DNA of 64,000 nucleotides from Symbiodinium natans (GCA_905221605.1 CAJNDS010000089.1:62001-126000), one strand, 5' to 3'; shown: positions 21,709 through 36,595, counted from the first letter of the stretch. The notes: generated by a model not told the origin, from the sequence alone. Translations and numbers: made by a program.

Positions 21709-24371
21709 ATGCCGACCCCTTCCATCCCAAGCTCAGCCAGCAGCAAACAGCTGGCGGTGGAGACGGAAGAGGAGCCAAACCAGGAGGCAGCCGAGTTCCG
21801 GAGCATTGCCATCGAGGTGCCCCCCAGCCACCTTCAAGAGGTGGAAGAAGGGCTGCAGAGACTTCGTCAGCAATTCGAAGCAGAAATTCAATCCATCACG
21901 GCTCGGTTGGGGAGTGTCGAAAAGCAGCTCGGCGTTTCGGAGATGCTCAGTCCGAACTTCCAAAACAGATCTCCGAACAGCAGTGCCGAAGGGGTCGAGA
22001 CAGTGAACGCGGAAGACAGATCTACCCCCGTGTGCTTTGAGGAGAGTGCGTGGAACATCCCCCTGGTCCTTGGCCTTGCAGATGTGGGTTGGTTTGACAA
22101 CGCCTTTGCAGTGCTACTGGTGCTGCTGAACCTGCTGATGCAGGGGTCGTTTACGCAGATTCTGTTATCGGAATACTTCATGGGTGATCCGTTCGAGACG
22201 AGAGTGCAAAGTGCAATTGATTGGCGGACAAGCATAGCCCATGACTCTCGTTACCTGGACTTGGCCGGCACGAGCCTGGTTTCTCGCGTGTGCGCTGGCG
22301 ATGGGTCCTTAATTCTGTCAACTGTCCAGGCCACACTAATCCAGCAAATTAACGATTTCTTAGGCTTGCAAGCGACAGAATTTGACTTCAACTTCTGGCA
22401 GCCGGGCACTCTCCTGTGCATGTTGTGCATCCTGCTGTGGAGCTTGTGTGTCTACAAGGCCACCGGGTTGCGCATCAAAGTGAGGGGAGTATGTCAGGGC
22501 CATAGAGTTCTTCTCCCAGATGCACACATGCATGCAAATACTACGAATCAAATACGAGATTATTTCTTCCGATGTGGTCCTACTTTGAGCTCCCGTCGAT
22601 GGCAGGAATTCCGAAAGATTTGGCATGCGTTGGAAGCAGCCACCACCCTTCCAAAGGCCAGTTCTTGTGTCGATGATTGATTTTGGTTGGCTGCAAGCTT
22701 GTTCCACGCACTGCACTAGTTTGACCATCGGTGAATTTGCACCTCGTGCGCTTTCCAGAATCAGAGTTGGGATGTAATCCTCACACTGTAGACCTGTATG
22801 CAAGACGTCGTTCGTTTGGGGCTGTTCGTTGGAGGCCAGCGCGACGGACTTCCGCGACAACACGATTCACTGCCTGTCCTGGGGTCGTGCCCTGGCACTG
22901 CTGATCACGTACATCATCCGCGCAGGCATCGCCTCCGTGCTGCTGGTTGCCGGAATTCTATGGCTGGCAAGGACAACGTCCATCGAGGAGCTGATGCTGA
23001 ACTCGGTCGCTCTGAACGCCATCTTGGATGTGGATGAGTTCCTCTTCGAGGGCATGACGCCCATCAAGATCCAGCACGCGATACGAAGTGTCGAGCCCAT
23101 CAGCGTCAAGTACTCGCACCGGCGTAGCCAGGTGGAGTCCATGGTGCATTTTCTGGCGGTGTTAGCCACGGTCCTGGCTTCGTATCTGTTCCTCCTCGTG
23201 CCTCTCTGCGAGACCATGATGACAGTCAAACGCGAGCTGTGCGACGGCCAGAGAAACTTTGTGGTCGCGTACAACACGGAGACGCAGGTTTCCTGGGGCA
23301 TGGACACAGAGGACCCTGCGTGTTCACATGCTCTGTCTTAAGGGGTCCACATGTACATATCCACCTACCTCCGGGGGTCCATCGGGGTTTGCGGGGTTTG
23401 CATTCTGCAGCCTCTCCTCCTTCCCGATCAGTTTTCATGAGGACATTGCTACGGTACGAGCTTCGTATCAGCTTTCACCCATCGAACGGGCCGTAATGGC
23501 TTACAAAGGCACCCCAACGAGTCTGCAAGAAGACTGGCCGCGGACCATTTACTTCTCGGACAACAGGAGAACTTTCAACACAGACCTTGCTCGCACGGTC
23601 ACTAACCTTGGCGAGCAGTTCCCATTCTGCATGGAGACGACTGTTCTAATGGAAACTGGACAGCTGCATCAAGATCCCGCCTTGCAGCCAATCGTTGAAC
23701 TTTTCTTTCGGAATGCTGCTTCAGCCCTGGGACGACCGAATGCCACGACCTGCGCGGAGCTAGCTGATCTTTGTAGTTTGCCAGATGCCCGACTGCTGCG
23801 TGTGACCTGCGGCCAAACCTGTGGCTGCACCGACGCTGCAAGCTCTGCATGGTGCCTTGGGTGATCTTGGGTGTACTTGACAGTTTCTGAATATTTTCAA
23901 AGCCGCGTAGACTTCAGGAAGTAGAGCTCCTGTGCCACTGTGAACCAAACTAGGCACAAGGTGCAGCCTATGGGATGTTCCGGCACGTGCTTGGCCGAAG
24001 CACAGGCCCAGCTTCATTCCATGTCCTGCGATGATGATGTTGTCAACGATACTGGTTGGCATGCCTTCTGGCATGAGTACGAAGGAGCTATCATCGGACA
24101 CTATGGAGAGGGCGTCACCGACACCCAGTTTTTCGCACTCATACAAACCATGGCCCAGGATTTCTTGTCCTATGGGTGCTCCGTCCTGCAGACACTTCCT
24201 TCCGAGATCTTGACCGGTGTTCCTTGGTGTGACGGCCATCCGCGGCTGTTCCGCCCTTTGGCCTCCATGTGCCCAGTCCAGTGTGGCTGCCGCGATGGAC
24301 GGCCGGCAACTTTGCCGAACGGTTTGCCGAGCTACTGCCCAAGCAGCTGCTCAAACAGCACGACCCCCTGA
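21709..24371 (+). CDS. Multi-pass membrane protein, tandem copy 1
   Basis: Four exons in frame: 21709-22458, 22835-23311, 23442-23846 and 23961-24371 (stop TGA), 680 residues. The ATG at 21709 is chosen because copy 2 starts with the matching MPIP/MPTP. Order: a short variable N-terminus; a coiled coil (LQEVEEGLQRLRQQFEAEI, residues about 40-85); a conserved block with a first membrane segment (FAVLLVLLNLLMQG); a second (TLLCMLCILLWSLCVY) at the end of exon 1; two more in exon 2 (ALALLITYIIRAG with VLLVAGILWLA, and FLAVLATVLASYLFLLV) around an ALNAILDVDEFLFE motif; then Cys-rich modules (TCGQTCGC, CPVQCGC). The Cys spacing resembles ShK-type domains. I know the DVDEFLF phrase from dinoflagellate membrane proteins of unknown function; transport or signalling is a guess. 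Exon 1 ends at a GC donor, exon 2 probably at GA, exon 3 at GC. Confidence 0.8.
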
Positions 24372-24997
24372 CGTCGCTTGATGTTCTTGAGCCTGAGACG
24401 TGGACCGAGTGCCTGTCGACCACGGCTATTGTTCACTCAAGTCGCCTTCAGAAGGTCCAGCCTCCAGCCCAAGGCTCGAGACTCCCAACCTCCGCGGAAA
24501 AATGTGGTTTCCGGGGATTTCGCATGGCTTTACGGGGTTGGTGTGACATGTCAGTTGCGACTCGGCTGGGGTACGCCACCAACCCTGACGGCTTCGCTAC
24601 GTGTTGGAGAGCCCCAAATCGGATGTTCAAGGCTCTCTACGTCAACTTTCCAAAGACGGACGATGGTGCCCATAGAACAAGATCCCTAATATTCCCTGAG
24701 GCCCCAATGAAACGACTTGCCTGGAATACTCCCCTGGGGAATCACCCTAAGTGATATGCAAAATGACGTGTCTTTCCAGGCCTTTTATGACACAGCAGAA
24801 GCGAAACGTAAGTGGGATCACGGAGAGTGACAGCTGAAAACAGGGGTCTGTACCCAGGACAGGACAGCTAAAGCACTAGCAAGGACATCAGTTCACAACA
24901 CGCGTTCCAGAGTGTCTGATACCAGGAACAGTCCGGATTTCACGCGCACTGGCACCAAGTGTTGAGAAGCCCTTGACTCATGTAAACGCCTGCCACA
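24372..24997. other. Spacer between the tandem membrane-protein genes
   Basis: The first 120 bp repeat the sequence after copy 2 (27645-27750) almost exactly, apart from a 13-bp insertion near 24419, so they belong to the duplicated unit. The remainder is unique. No gene is seen. Confidence 0.6.
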
Positions 24998-27644
24998 ATG
25001 CCGATCCCGCTGGTCCCAGACTCGGGGACCCCCGACGAGGAGTGTATGTGTAACTCGGAGGCCTCCGAGTTCCGGAGCATTGCCATCGAGGTGCCCCGAG
25101 GCCACCTTCAAGAGGTGGAAGAAGGGCTGCAGCAACTCCGTCGGCAGTTCGAAGCGGAGATCCAAAGCCTCACGGCACGCTTGGGGACCGTCGAAAGACA
25201 GCTCGGCGTTCCAGAGATGCAGAATACCACCTGTCAAGACGCATCGCCGGAAACCTGCTCTGCAGACGAGATGGAAGGTAGATCTACCCCCGTGCGCTTT
25301 GAGGAGAGTGCGTGGAACATCCCCCTGGTCCTTGGTCTGGCGGATGTGGGTTGGTTTGACAACGTCTTTGCAGTGCTTCTGGTGCTGCTGAACCTGCTGA
25401 TGCAGGGGTCGTTTTCGCAGATTCTGTTATCGGAATACTTTATGGGTGAACCTTTCGAGACGAAATTGCAGGATGCCAAGACGTGGCGGACAAGCATAGC
25501 CCATGACTCTCGTTACTTGGACTTGGCCGGAACGAGCCTGGTTTCTCGCGTGTGTGCTGGCGATGGGTCCTTAATTCTGTCAACTGTCCAGGCGACGCTT
25601 GTTGAGCAAATTAACGATTTCTTAGGCTTGCAAGCGACAGAATTCGACTTCAACTTCTGGCAGCCGGGCACTCTCCTGTGCATGTTGTGTATTTTGCTGT
25701 GGAGCTTGTGCGTGTACAAGGACACCGGGCTTTGTATCCAAAGAGTAGTAAGAGTTGTGTTTCGCGTCGAAGCGTATAGAATGTGCATCGCAGCCACAGA
25801 AAGTTTTCTACTAGGCAGGGGCTACATGCAATGTGAGTGGTCCAGCGCAGTGTGGCTGCCGCTTCCCTTGCGGATTGCAGGAATTGAGGAAGATTTGGCA
25901 TGCATTGGAGGCGGCCACTACGCTTCCAAAGGCGAACTCATAGCCTCGTTTGGTTGCTTGACAGTTTTCGCCGTTGCCGGTTGTGCTGTGTTTCCGGCAA
26001 GTGGCCCTCAGAATAGTAGACGTGCATGCGAGCCCTGGTTGTTCGTTGGAGGCCAGCGCGACGGACTTCCGCGACAACACGATTCACTGCCTGTCCTGGG
26101 GTCGTGCCCTGGCACTGCTGATCACGTACATCATCCGCGCAGGCATCGCCTCCGTGCTGCTGGTTGCCGGAATTCTATGGCTGGCAAGGACAACGTCCAT
26201 CGAGGAGCTGATGCTGAACTCGGTCGCTCTGAACGCCATCTTGGATGTGGATGAGTTCCTCTTCGAGGGCATGACGCCCATCAAGATCCAGCACGCGATA
26301 CGAAGTGTCGAGCCCATCAGCGTCAAGTACTCGCACCGGCGTAGCCAGGTGGAGTCCATGGTGCATTTTCTGGCGGTGTTAGCCACGGTCCTGGCTTCGT
26401 ATCTGTTCCTCCTCGTGCCTCTCTGCGAGACCATGATGACAGTCAAACGCGAGCTGTGCGATGGAAAGAGAGACTTTGTGGTCGCGTACAGCACGGAGAC
26501 GCAGGTTTCATGGGGCCTTGGCACAGAGGACCCTGCGTGTTGTCACGTCCTCTCCGTCATTTCGACTTGTCTTAGAGGGTGCGCATGTAGACTTCCACGT
26601 GCCTTGAGTTCTGTTGGTTTCGCTTTGACTTTGGATTCTGCATCCTCCTTTCTCCTATAGCCTATGTAAAATTTGATCTCGCAGGACATTGCTACAGTGC
26701 GAGCTGCTTATGAGCTTTCACCTGTCGAACGAGCCGTAATGTCTTACAAGGGCACTCCTTCGAGTCTGCAGGAAGACTGGGCTCTGACAATTTATTTCGG
26801 GAATAGACGAACTTTTGACGCAGACGTTGCTCGCTCGATTTCAAACCTTGGCAGTCAGTTCCCATTCTGCATGGAGACGACTGTTCTAGTGGAAACTGGA
26901 CAGCTGCATCAAGATCCTGCTTTGCAGCCCATCGCCGACACCTTGCTGTGGAATGCTGCTTCGGCTCTGGGACGACCGACTGCCATGACCTGCGCGGAGC
27001 TCGCTGATCTCTGTGGTTTGCCAGATGCCCGGCTGCTGCGCTTGACCTGCGGCCAGACTTGCGGCTGCACCGACCCAGCAAGCTCTGCATGGCACCTTGG
27101 GTGATCTTGGACCTCACAACATCTCACAACATCTCACAACATTCAGGTTTCAAGTTTTGCGCTTGAGCCAAATGAATCAGGAGGTGCACTTGCTTAGGAT
27201 GTAGAGCTCCTGCGGCCGAATCAAGTAAGGCACAAGGTGCAGCCTCAAGGATGTGCCGAGACGTGCCTGGCCGAAACAGAAGTCAAGCTTCAAACCGCCT
27301 CCTGCGATGATGTTATCAACGAGGCTGGTTGGCATGCCTTCTGGCATGAGTATCAAGACGCAATTATCGGATTCTATGGGGGAAGTGTCACTCGGGCCCA
27401 GTTTTTCGAACAAATAAACCATACCGCCGAGACCTTTCTGTCTCAGGGGTGCCCTGCCATGCAGACTTTTCCGACTGAGCTCTTTACGGGCGTTTCCTGG
27501 TGTGACGGCCAGCCGCAGCTGTTCCGCCCTTTGGCCTCCATGTGCCCAGTCCAGTGTGGCTGCCGCGATGGACGGCCGGCAACTTTGCCGAACGGTTTGC
27601 CGAGCTACTGCCCAAGCAGCTGCTCAAACAGCACGACCCCCTGA
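24998..27644 (+). CDS. Multi-pass membrane protein, tandem copy 2
   Basis: Four exons with the same phases as copy 1: 24998-25720, 26052-26528, 26685-27086 and 27237-27644, 669 residues. It has the same coiled coil, membrane segments and Cys-rich C-terminal modules. The first donor is GA (aag|gacacc) where copy 1 has GC (aag|gccacc). About 400 bp of exon 2 and the last 120 bp of exon 4 look identical to copy 1 at every base, while the N-terminus, exon 3 and the first half of exon 4 differ clearly and intron 1 is unrelated. Both copies keep an open frame, so both are probably used. Function is unknown; the Cys-rich parts probably face outside or the lumen. Confidence 0.8.
27110..27143 (+). repeat. 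10-bp tandem repeat in intron 3 of copy 2
   Basis: Three copies of atctcacaac. Copy 1 lacks this insert at the matching place. Confidence 0.8.
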
Positions 27645-28085
27645 CGTCGCTTGATGTTCTTGAGTCTGAGACGTGGACCGAGTGCCTGTCGTTCACTCAA
27701 GTCGCCTTCAGAAGGTCCAGCCTCCAGCCCAAGGCTCGAGACTCCCGACCTCCACGAAGAAAAGCTTGAAGGGGTTCCGGGGCTTCTCCGTAGTGATTAT
27801 CTTGGGTGATAGACTCACCAAGCTTGCAAGTACTGGTGCTTGATTGACGAGAGAGAGAATCAGCCCCAAATCGGATTGTAAAGCACCCAGAGTGTGGTGT
27901 GTTGGGACTCCCAGCTCATCGTCCTTAATTCCTAATGGCTCTGGTAGTTCCATGTGCCACCCGGCCTGTGCCACTGAAAGTCGGTCTACGACTTCTTCTT
28001 CATGTCCTCTTTACGCGTAAGTATGTGTCTGCATACTGCACCGCCAGAGGCTCCCTGTTCCTCTGCTGTTCCTCATCTGCATCAG

Positions 28086-28157
28086 GCCTTTGCCTCGGAT
28101 CCCTTACGCGCCGAGCTCGTCAAGCGCCTGGCGCAGCCCGAGGCCTGGCACTCGTGA
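28086..28157 (+). CDS. Probable terminal exon, unknown product
   Basis: After a good acceptor (catctgcatcag|G) the frame encodes a 23-residue helix-like segment (AFASDPLRAELVKRLAQPEA) with strongly GC-ending codons and stops at TGA 28155-28157. Upstream, 27935-28016 has an ATG and a GTAAGT donor but joins in a different frame, so the rest of the gene is not settled. Confidence 0.35.
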   Translation, partial: AFASDPLRAELVKRLAQPEAWHS

Positions 28158-28331
28158 AAGTTCACAGAGAGCCAAGCTTCAAAGGTTTTTAACATTTAAG
28201 TTTAGGTCCTCAGAGCTGTTTAACGCGCATGGCAATAAAGCAATTGCTAGGGCTCGCTAGCGCTCCGCGCATCTACCTCTTCTGCCGGGCTCAAGATCGG
28301 GGTCCCAACCGTGGCAGTCGTTGCGTGCAAA

Positions 28332-28419
28332 ATGGCTGTGGAGCTTTCGTGGGATCTGTGGGAAACCAATTGGGGGTTAGATGCCGACGAGTTCAACGTT
28401 CCCAGATCAGAGGTTGTCG
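28332..28419 (+). CDS. Probable first coding exon, unknown product
   Basis: ATG at 28332 begins a 29-codon frame (MAVELSWDLWETNWGLDADE) that ends exactly at a canonical donor GTAAGT (28420). The residue composition is convincingly protein-like. The next exon may start after the AG at 28518-28519 (RMGAEGIQNTC), which fits the phase, but the remaining exons are not identified. Confidence 0.4.
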
Positions 28420-28529
28420 GTAAGTGCGCGGGGCATGGCGGGGCAAGTGGAAACGATCTTGCTTGAAGTTGGGTGTGGTTTTGTCCCCTTTCATATGTCG
28501 GAACTTGGCAACACGAGGTGCGCGGATGG

Positions 28530-29807
28530 GGGCTGAGGGCATCCAAAATACCTGTAGTTTGGTACGCCGACCGTGTGCACATTCCTGAGCTTAGGGCACG
28601 GCGGAACCATGGCTTTCACGGCTTCAGGTACTTGTACAGGGTATACAGGGTTTTCGGCTTTGTGAGCATGTTTTGGCAAACAGTCGCCGCGCCGGTTGCA
28701 GCACGGGCACCTTATCTTTCAGTTTTTTGAGAATCTGCCCGGACTCGAGAGCCTCGGCAGGCGTTGGAAGTGCTTTCAGCGCAAGCTCGTGTTTGCGTGT
28801 GCCTGGGCTGTGGCTGTGCAAAGCTCGAGGGGCTCTGTGGACACCACAAGCTCATGAGTGGGAACTCGGGAGGATCCTGGTACGCATGGCACCATCTGCA
28901 TCTCTTTGCCGGCGCTGAGACCCGAGGCTCTGGGCGCTGGCGCGGCTGGGCCTGGCGCCCGCCTGGCTGCCGAAGCTTTTGAGCCTTGGCGCGGATGCAG
29001 CGGTGGGATTCTCCGGCTCGGGCCTTCAAAGCGGGCTGCGTTTTGCGGTGCAAATCCACGTGTGTGATCTGCAATGCAACAAGGTCATCAGTTGGCTACA
29101 TCCCTGCACAGTCTCGCGAAGCTTGAGGCACCAGTCCTAAAGCCCGCCATCCTCCAAACAACCGCTTCTGTGAACCCGGAGGCGTTAGGCCTGGTCCAGC
29201 TCCAGAACGAGGCCTCAGCGGGTGCACACGCCAGCACACTCGGAGCTTGCGCGAGAGAGAGAACCGAGTGTGGACAGTGGAAGAGATGCATGCAGCATTT
29301 TGAGAGAAATGATGTTGGATATACAAGGATAAGATAAGATATACAAGGATATAATTTACAAGGATATACATATTTGCATATGTTTACTCAGGAAGCATAG
29401 GCAGCGCAGGGCATAGTATTGAGTGAAGCTCGCGACTGGATGCATACTCTGGTGAGGAGCCGCAGCGGCTGCTGGAGGCCTTTTGACTGAGAGAATCACA
29501 GGAAAGATGCCTTCAGGGTCAAATTGAGCCTTTAGCCTTGGGGGCTTACAAAGTGTAGGCAATTTCGCAAGCTGTTGCACCCTCTTGTCGTGATGTGTTT
29601 GCGTTTGCACCTGTCTGTAAGGCGCTTCATGTGGAGCTGAGGAGGCGGCAGAAGGTGGGAGGGTAAGGTAGCATTCTTGTGCTTTCAGGGGACGAAAAGG
29701 ATCCTTGCATGTCCTCTTTTATTCATCGGCGGCCTGTCGGCGTTTATCGCAGGCAGGTCGAAGCGGTGGCACTTGAGGGCATATTGCAGGTCCAGAGTCA
29801 CGAAAGC
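28530..29807. other. No supported gene
   Basis: Overlapping frames on both strands, with a short aaggatatacaaggat-type repeat at 29319-29370. I could not build any exon chain. Confidence 0.3.
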
Positions 29808-30172
29808 TAGCTCCTTGGAGCGTGCGGGAGTTGTCGTTTACCAAGGTTTCCCAATCAGTCCAATTCTCAATGAGGAGTTGTAGGAGGTCAAATCGACCAT
29901 GTTCGAATCTTTCTCAGGTGTTTCAGGTGCGTCAAAACGTGACCGCCGGCCTTGAGTGGTGTAGGAGCGCGGGGCACACCCCTCCACCCCATCCTGGAAT
30001 ATTTGATTGCATCAATCTTTAAGCTACTCACCTCTGGGAGGGGGGCGGGGTTTCCGCCACCCCCGCCACGGGACCCCCTCCCAAGAAGGCAAAAGACTCG
30101 ATTGCTGGAACATGCGCTGCTGCATCCCCAAGAATACGGGTGTGCGCCTAGCTTTCTTCGAGTTTTGGCATC
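29808..30172 (+). repeat. Dispersed repeat, copy 2
   Basis: Similar to 20880-21165 in the same orientation, with shared phrases ctccttggag-gtgcggga, gttgtcgtt, caggtgcgtcaaaa and a C-rich middle, but without the CT run. It has extra sequence at 29850-29900. Confidence 0.55.
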
Positions 30173-30976
30173 TGGTGTGTTAGCTGTGAGTCTGTTGCCG
30201 GCTGCTTGTTCACAGGCCCTCGGTCCTGGGGCGACATCAGTGTCTTGGCCTGCTTGGTCTGGAGCGCATCCAGTACGCTTGGAGAAGAATAAGTTCACGC
30301 GATGCCAAAGGTGTCCGAGGCAGCGAATGCCAGAGTACATGTCGAATTCCAGCAGCACACGAAGGCAAGAACACGCGAGGGGACCAGTCGCATCACTGAA
30401 CCCAGCACAAAACGCAACGGAGTCCATTTCTCAAGGCCACACTTGACGCGACATCCTCCAGAAGAAGAAACGGGAGGAGAGGAAGAAGAGAGAGAGAGAG
30501 AGAGAGACAGGTGACAGGTGCTTGTGCATTTTGCTCAATCCCGCGTGCAGTAAGGCTATGGACACCATACTCATCGCAGATGGTCTGGCAAAGCTTCAGA
30601 TTCGCGATGATGGCCTGTTCACATCACTAGCGGCTTGGTTTGACAACTATTGTCAAGAATAAGAGGAAGCGTCTGGGGGGGTGTGCAAGGATGCCTTGCA
30701 ACCCTCGCATTGCAGGAATAGGGAGGGGCATTTGTGGAAACTGTTGCGTGAGGCCGCAGCTCTGCGAGCACATCTCAATGCGGGTGAGCTCGGTGTGCGG
30801 GAAGTCCGCGGGGGGCTCAGCTGGAAGAACAGCTTGAAGATCCGCAATGCTCTGGACGTGCGCCAGCCACAAGCATTGGCTTTGCTTCAGCTATTCAGAT
30901 TCTGCACTTCGTTCCATTCAAGCTGTGGACACAGCACCCTCAGACTCTCAACTGAACTGCGCCAGTGATATTGAAG

Positions 30977-33490
<2,514 letters not shown>

Positions 33491-33634
33491 TTCCTGCAGC
33501 TTCGTCGGCTGCATGAGCTTGTCCCGAGGATGAGAAGCTTGCGTGCACGGCTGGAGAAGGGCAGCAGGCCTCGGGGCCAAGCCAAAACCACAGCAAGAGC
33601 GGTGTTCCAGGACTCTTCTGCAGTTGTCTAGTGG

Positions 33635-33691
33635 TAGTAGTGGTAGTAGTGGTAGTTGTGGTGGTGGTGGTGGTGGTGGTGGTGGTGGTGA
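33635..33691 (+). repeat. (GGT)n microsatellite
   Basis: Interrupted tggtag copies followed by about ten pure GGT triplets. The sequence from here to 34346 shows no supported gene. Confidence 0.9.
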
Positions 33692-34346
33692 CGAATTGTG
33701 AGACATATGCCAGGGGAGTCGGCTGGCACATGCCGGCGGTGACTCGGCCGCGCTCAAGCAGCAGTCTTTTGCTGAAGGCAGGACTTCGGCCCCTTCAACA
33801 TCTTTGAACCCAGGAACTGGCGGCAGAGCTCATCGAGTGGCTCCCTGCCAGCAGAGCGCTCACGGGCCGTGGCCAGATTCTTAGGGGGCTTAGGCTTAAG
33901 GCTTGGGACATGCCGCTGAGGATGGGGTGGATTTGGGGCAGGATTGCAGTCGGATCCAGGAACGTTTGGGATCAAAAAAGGGGAAGTTCGCATTAGTTTC
34001 GGGCTGAAGGGCTTGGTTTGGGGGGTGGGTGAGGTCTTGCCTGATCCTGTTCGTACAGTAGTTCGTCTGACTCACTGACCCCATATCCTGATCCTGTTGG
34101 TCACAAGCCTTGATCCGGCAATTCTGACCTGGGCAGAGGCATGGATGGGCGCCTTGTTCGGGCGGCCATGGCGCAGCTGCCGCGGCAGCTGCAGTGCTTC
34201 CTCCCAGAGGGATGACGCCGTTGCATGAGCCATGCCAACCCTAGAGCGGTGGCGCGTACAAGAACAATGTACTCTTTTCAATGTATAGTCGGGCAGAAGG
34301 GACCTGTTGTGCAAGATAATAGTCAGTCAGGTGGCTTACCTCATTT

Positions 34347-36555
34347 CAAAAACTGAAAGTGCCCAAGAACCCTGGCAGCCATCGAGCTCCGCAAGGTCCG
34401 CTGCGCCAGCGCTGCGAGAGAGGCTGCTGGCCGCCTTGACCCTCACAGCTTCTCGTATGCACGCCAGCATCGTGCCGGCCGAGTGTGCAATCATGTCTCC
34501 CCGAGCCCGACTGCAGCTGAGGACGAAGACATTCTGACAAAAGCCCGCAACGAGGTCCCGGCCGCTGATGAAGCCACAAAGTAAGCGCCACAAAGTAGCA
34601 CATGTCGTCACATGTCCTGGCTCTGCTGTTTGGTCTGAGTTCACTGGGCTAGATAATTCCAGATGTGTGTTGGTCTGGCCAGCTTGTGCCGCAGAGCTTT
34701 GCTCGCAGGAGAAGCTCGAATAACGTGCAAGAGTTGGTGTGCGTTGATCACTAAGCTCATTGAACACAAAATCCTGAACATATCTACAGTGTACAGGTGC
34801 AAGGGCGAAATCGCAGGCCTCCCTGTCGAGCATCTCGGAAGGTGAAGACAGAGGCGCTCCAGCGAGTCTTGGCGACGGTGGCAGAGGACAGAAGCCACGA
34901 AAGCCTCAGCGTGCGAAGCCTTTAGTGCGAAAGCCGCTAAGCCCTCCCTTGCCCACTGTGACATCTTGCAGGACCTCCTCCCGACTGATCGGCTGGCAAC
35001 CCGCAAGCTTGCTGCAGGCGCAGACGCAGCTCCTGATCGGGGTCATGTTAGGTCCCGAGGTTCTCACGTGCTCCCACATTAGAGATGCTCACGGACATGT
35101 CCGACAGACACGGCCTTCGGCTGTGCTGCCTTGGGTTTCGATGGACCGGCGCTGCGCAGTCTGCTCGGCGGCTTCTCTCAAACCGAGGAGGGCAATTCGC
35201 AGAGGTTCTGTGATGTAAACCCCTTCAAAGGTGAGCTTTTGGAAAACATGGACGTCGAGGCTTGGGCTCGCGCCCTCTCCCTCTCCCCCTCTCCCTCCGC
35301 CCCTCCCCCGTAGCCGTGCTGCTCTCGCAGGTGCAGCTGGCGGCCAAGGTCTGCTGGGCCTGCGCAGAGGCACGCTGACACGTGCCAGAGGGTTGATGTG
35401 CTGTTCTGCGCTGTTTGCTGTTCGGGCTTGGGGAACGTGGCCTTTGGGCTTGCGCAACTCACACTTCTTGACTCCACGCGCGCAAGTCCGACTAGCAAGA
35501 GGCAGGCTGTTCGAGGCAGCCCTTCACAACAATATTTGTAGCTGCAACCCAGTGGCTCAATCCGCTGGATCCGACCTTGCCTTTAAAAGGGAAGGTAGGG
35601 AGAGAGTCGCTTTTCGGAGAGTGAGCAGCGTTTGAAGAACTGTTCCCCAGAACCCGGTGCGATCCACATCGGCCACTGAAAAGCTTTTCGAAGACAAGAC
35701 CACCACCAAGATTCGAATGTGCGGGCTGAGCCATTCAAGATTCAGTTCATTATTTCGGGCCAGAGAGTGATGCTTCCCATCCACAGATTCCGTCTGGAGC
35801 ACCTTGCGGTTGTCAGGTTCGAATGCACGCGGGTGCTGCACGGGCAATGATCTCTCGAATGGTAGCCACGGCAGAGGCAGGCAGCCGCATGGATTGATTG
35901 ATTGACCGATGAAGCAGCCACCGGCTTGTGCATGAGAAGGCTTCGCCGGCGAGTGAGATAGCGGACAAAGCGCACGCCCCAGAACAATTCCCTATCTCCT
36001 GCGCTCTTTACATGTGTAGTGCTGTGCCAGCCGTTACTCCAAGGTAAGCTTTCTGCGCCTTGCGTGCCTCAGTTGCACCTTGCTGAACACCACGTGATTT
36101 GCGACGGGGCTGACAAAAGGATCATTATGTCGTTATGTTAGGCTCGGAGTGCTTGCATCAGGTGGGCACTCCTGGCACTCGAGGGTGCAGAGTCCGAACT
36201 CCGGCCGCTGCTTGCTGCTGGCGACGCAGACGGCGCATGGGCCCCAGTGGCCCTGCAAGAGTTCTCGCATGGCACGGCCCATCGATTCCATGAAAACTCA
36301 CTGCCTTTGCTTGCCGCTGCAATGTGGATGCGAAACGCAATCTTGCAGTCGGCATCCAGCAAGAGGTGGGCTCACATCACTCCGTAAAGCCATAAAGCTT
36401 TCCGAAGTTGACAAATCTCAAAGGCCCGCTCCCTCTTTCTTATATATGAATGATTTTTAGCATCCAACTCGAAGAATGAGAGACAGATCTTGAGACTGAG
36501 GAACTGATACTGGAGGCCCTGGGCCCAATGGACCTTCGTCCACTGCAGCAGCTGT
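34347..36555 (+). CDS. Exon-like cluster, unnamed gene(s)
   Basis: Several coding-like segments on the + strand: about 34352-34580, ending at a GTAAGC donor (DEDILTKARNEVPAADEA); 34848 to about 34925 after AG (VKTEALQRVLATVAEDRSH); about 35134-35231, ending at a GTGAGC donor; 35331 to about 35374 after gcag (VQLAAKVCWACAEAR); 36162-36365, a 67-codon exon between AG|G and a GT donor (ELRPLLAAGDADGAWAP); and about 36494-36553 (EELILEALGPMDLRPLQQLC). They are helix-rich and could continue the helical-repeat gene upstream or form another one. I could not confirm phase between them, so the grouping is tentative. Confidence 0.3.
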
Positions 36556-36595
36556 GCTGGCACCAGTGTGGGCCTCGTGCTGCCGCCCCGTGCTG

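Noticed and set aside
27160-27174. cttgagccaaa, an 11-base reverse-complement match to the dinoflagellate spliced leader
   Set aside because: It lies in an intron of membrane-protein copy 2, only 11 bases match, and it is absent from copy 1; chance is plausible.
21709-27644. Polycystin/TRP-type channel assignment for the tandem membrane genes
   Set aside because: The segments do not show a six-helix channel domain or pore loop that I can recognise; only a multi-pass membrane protein is supported.
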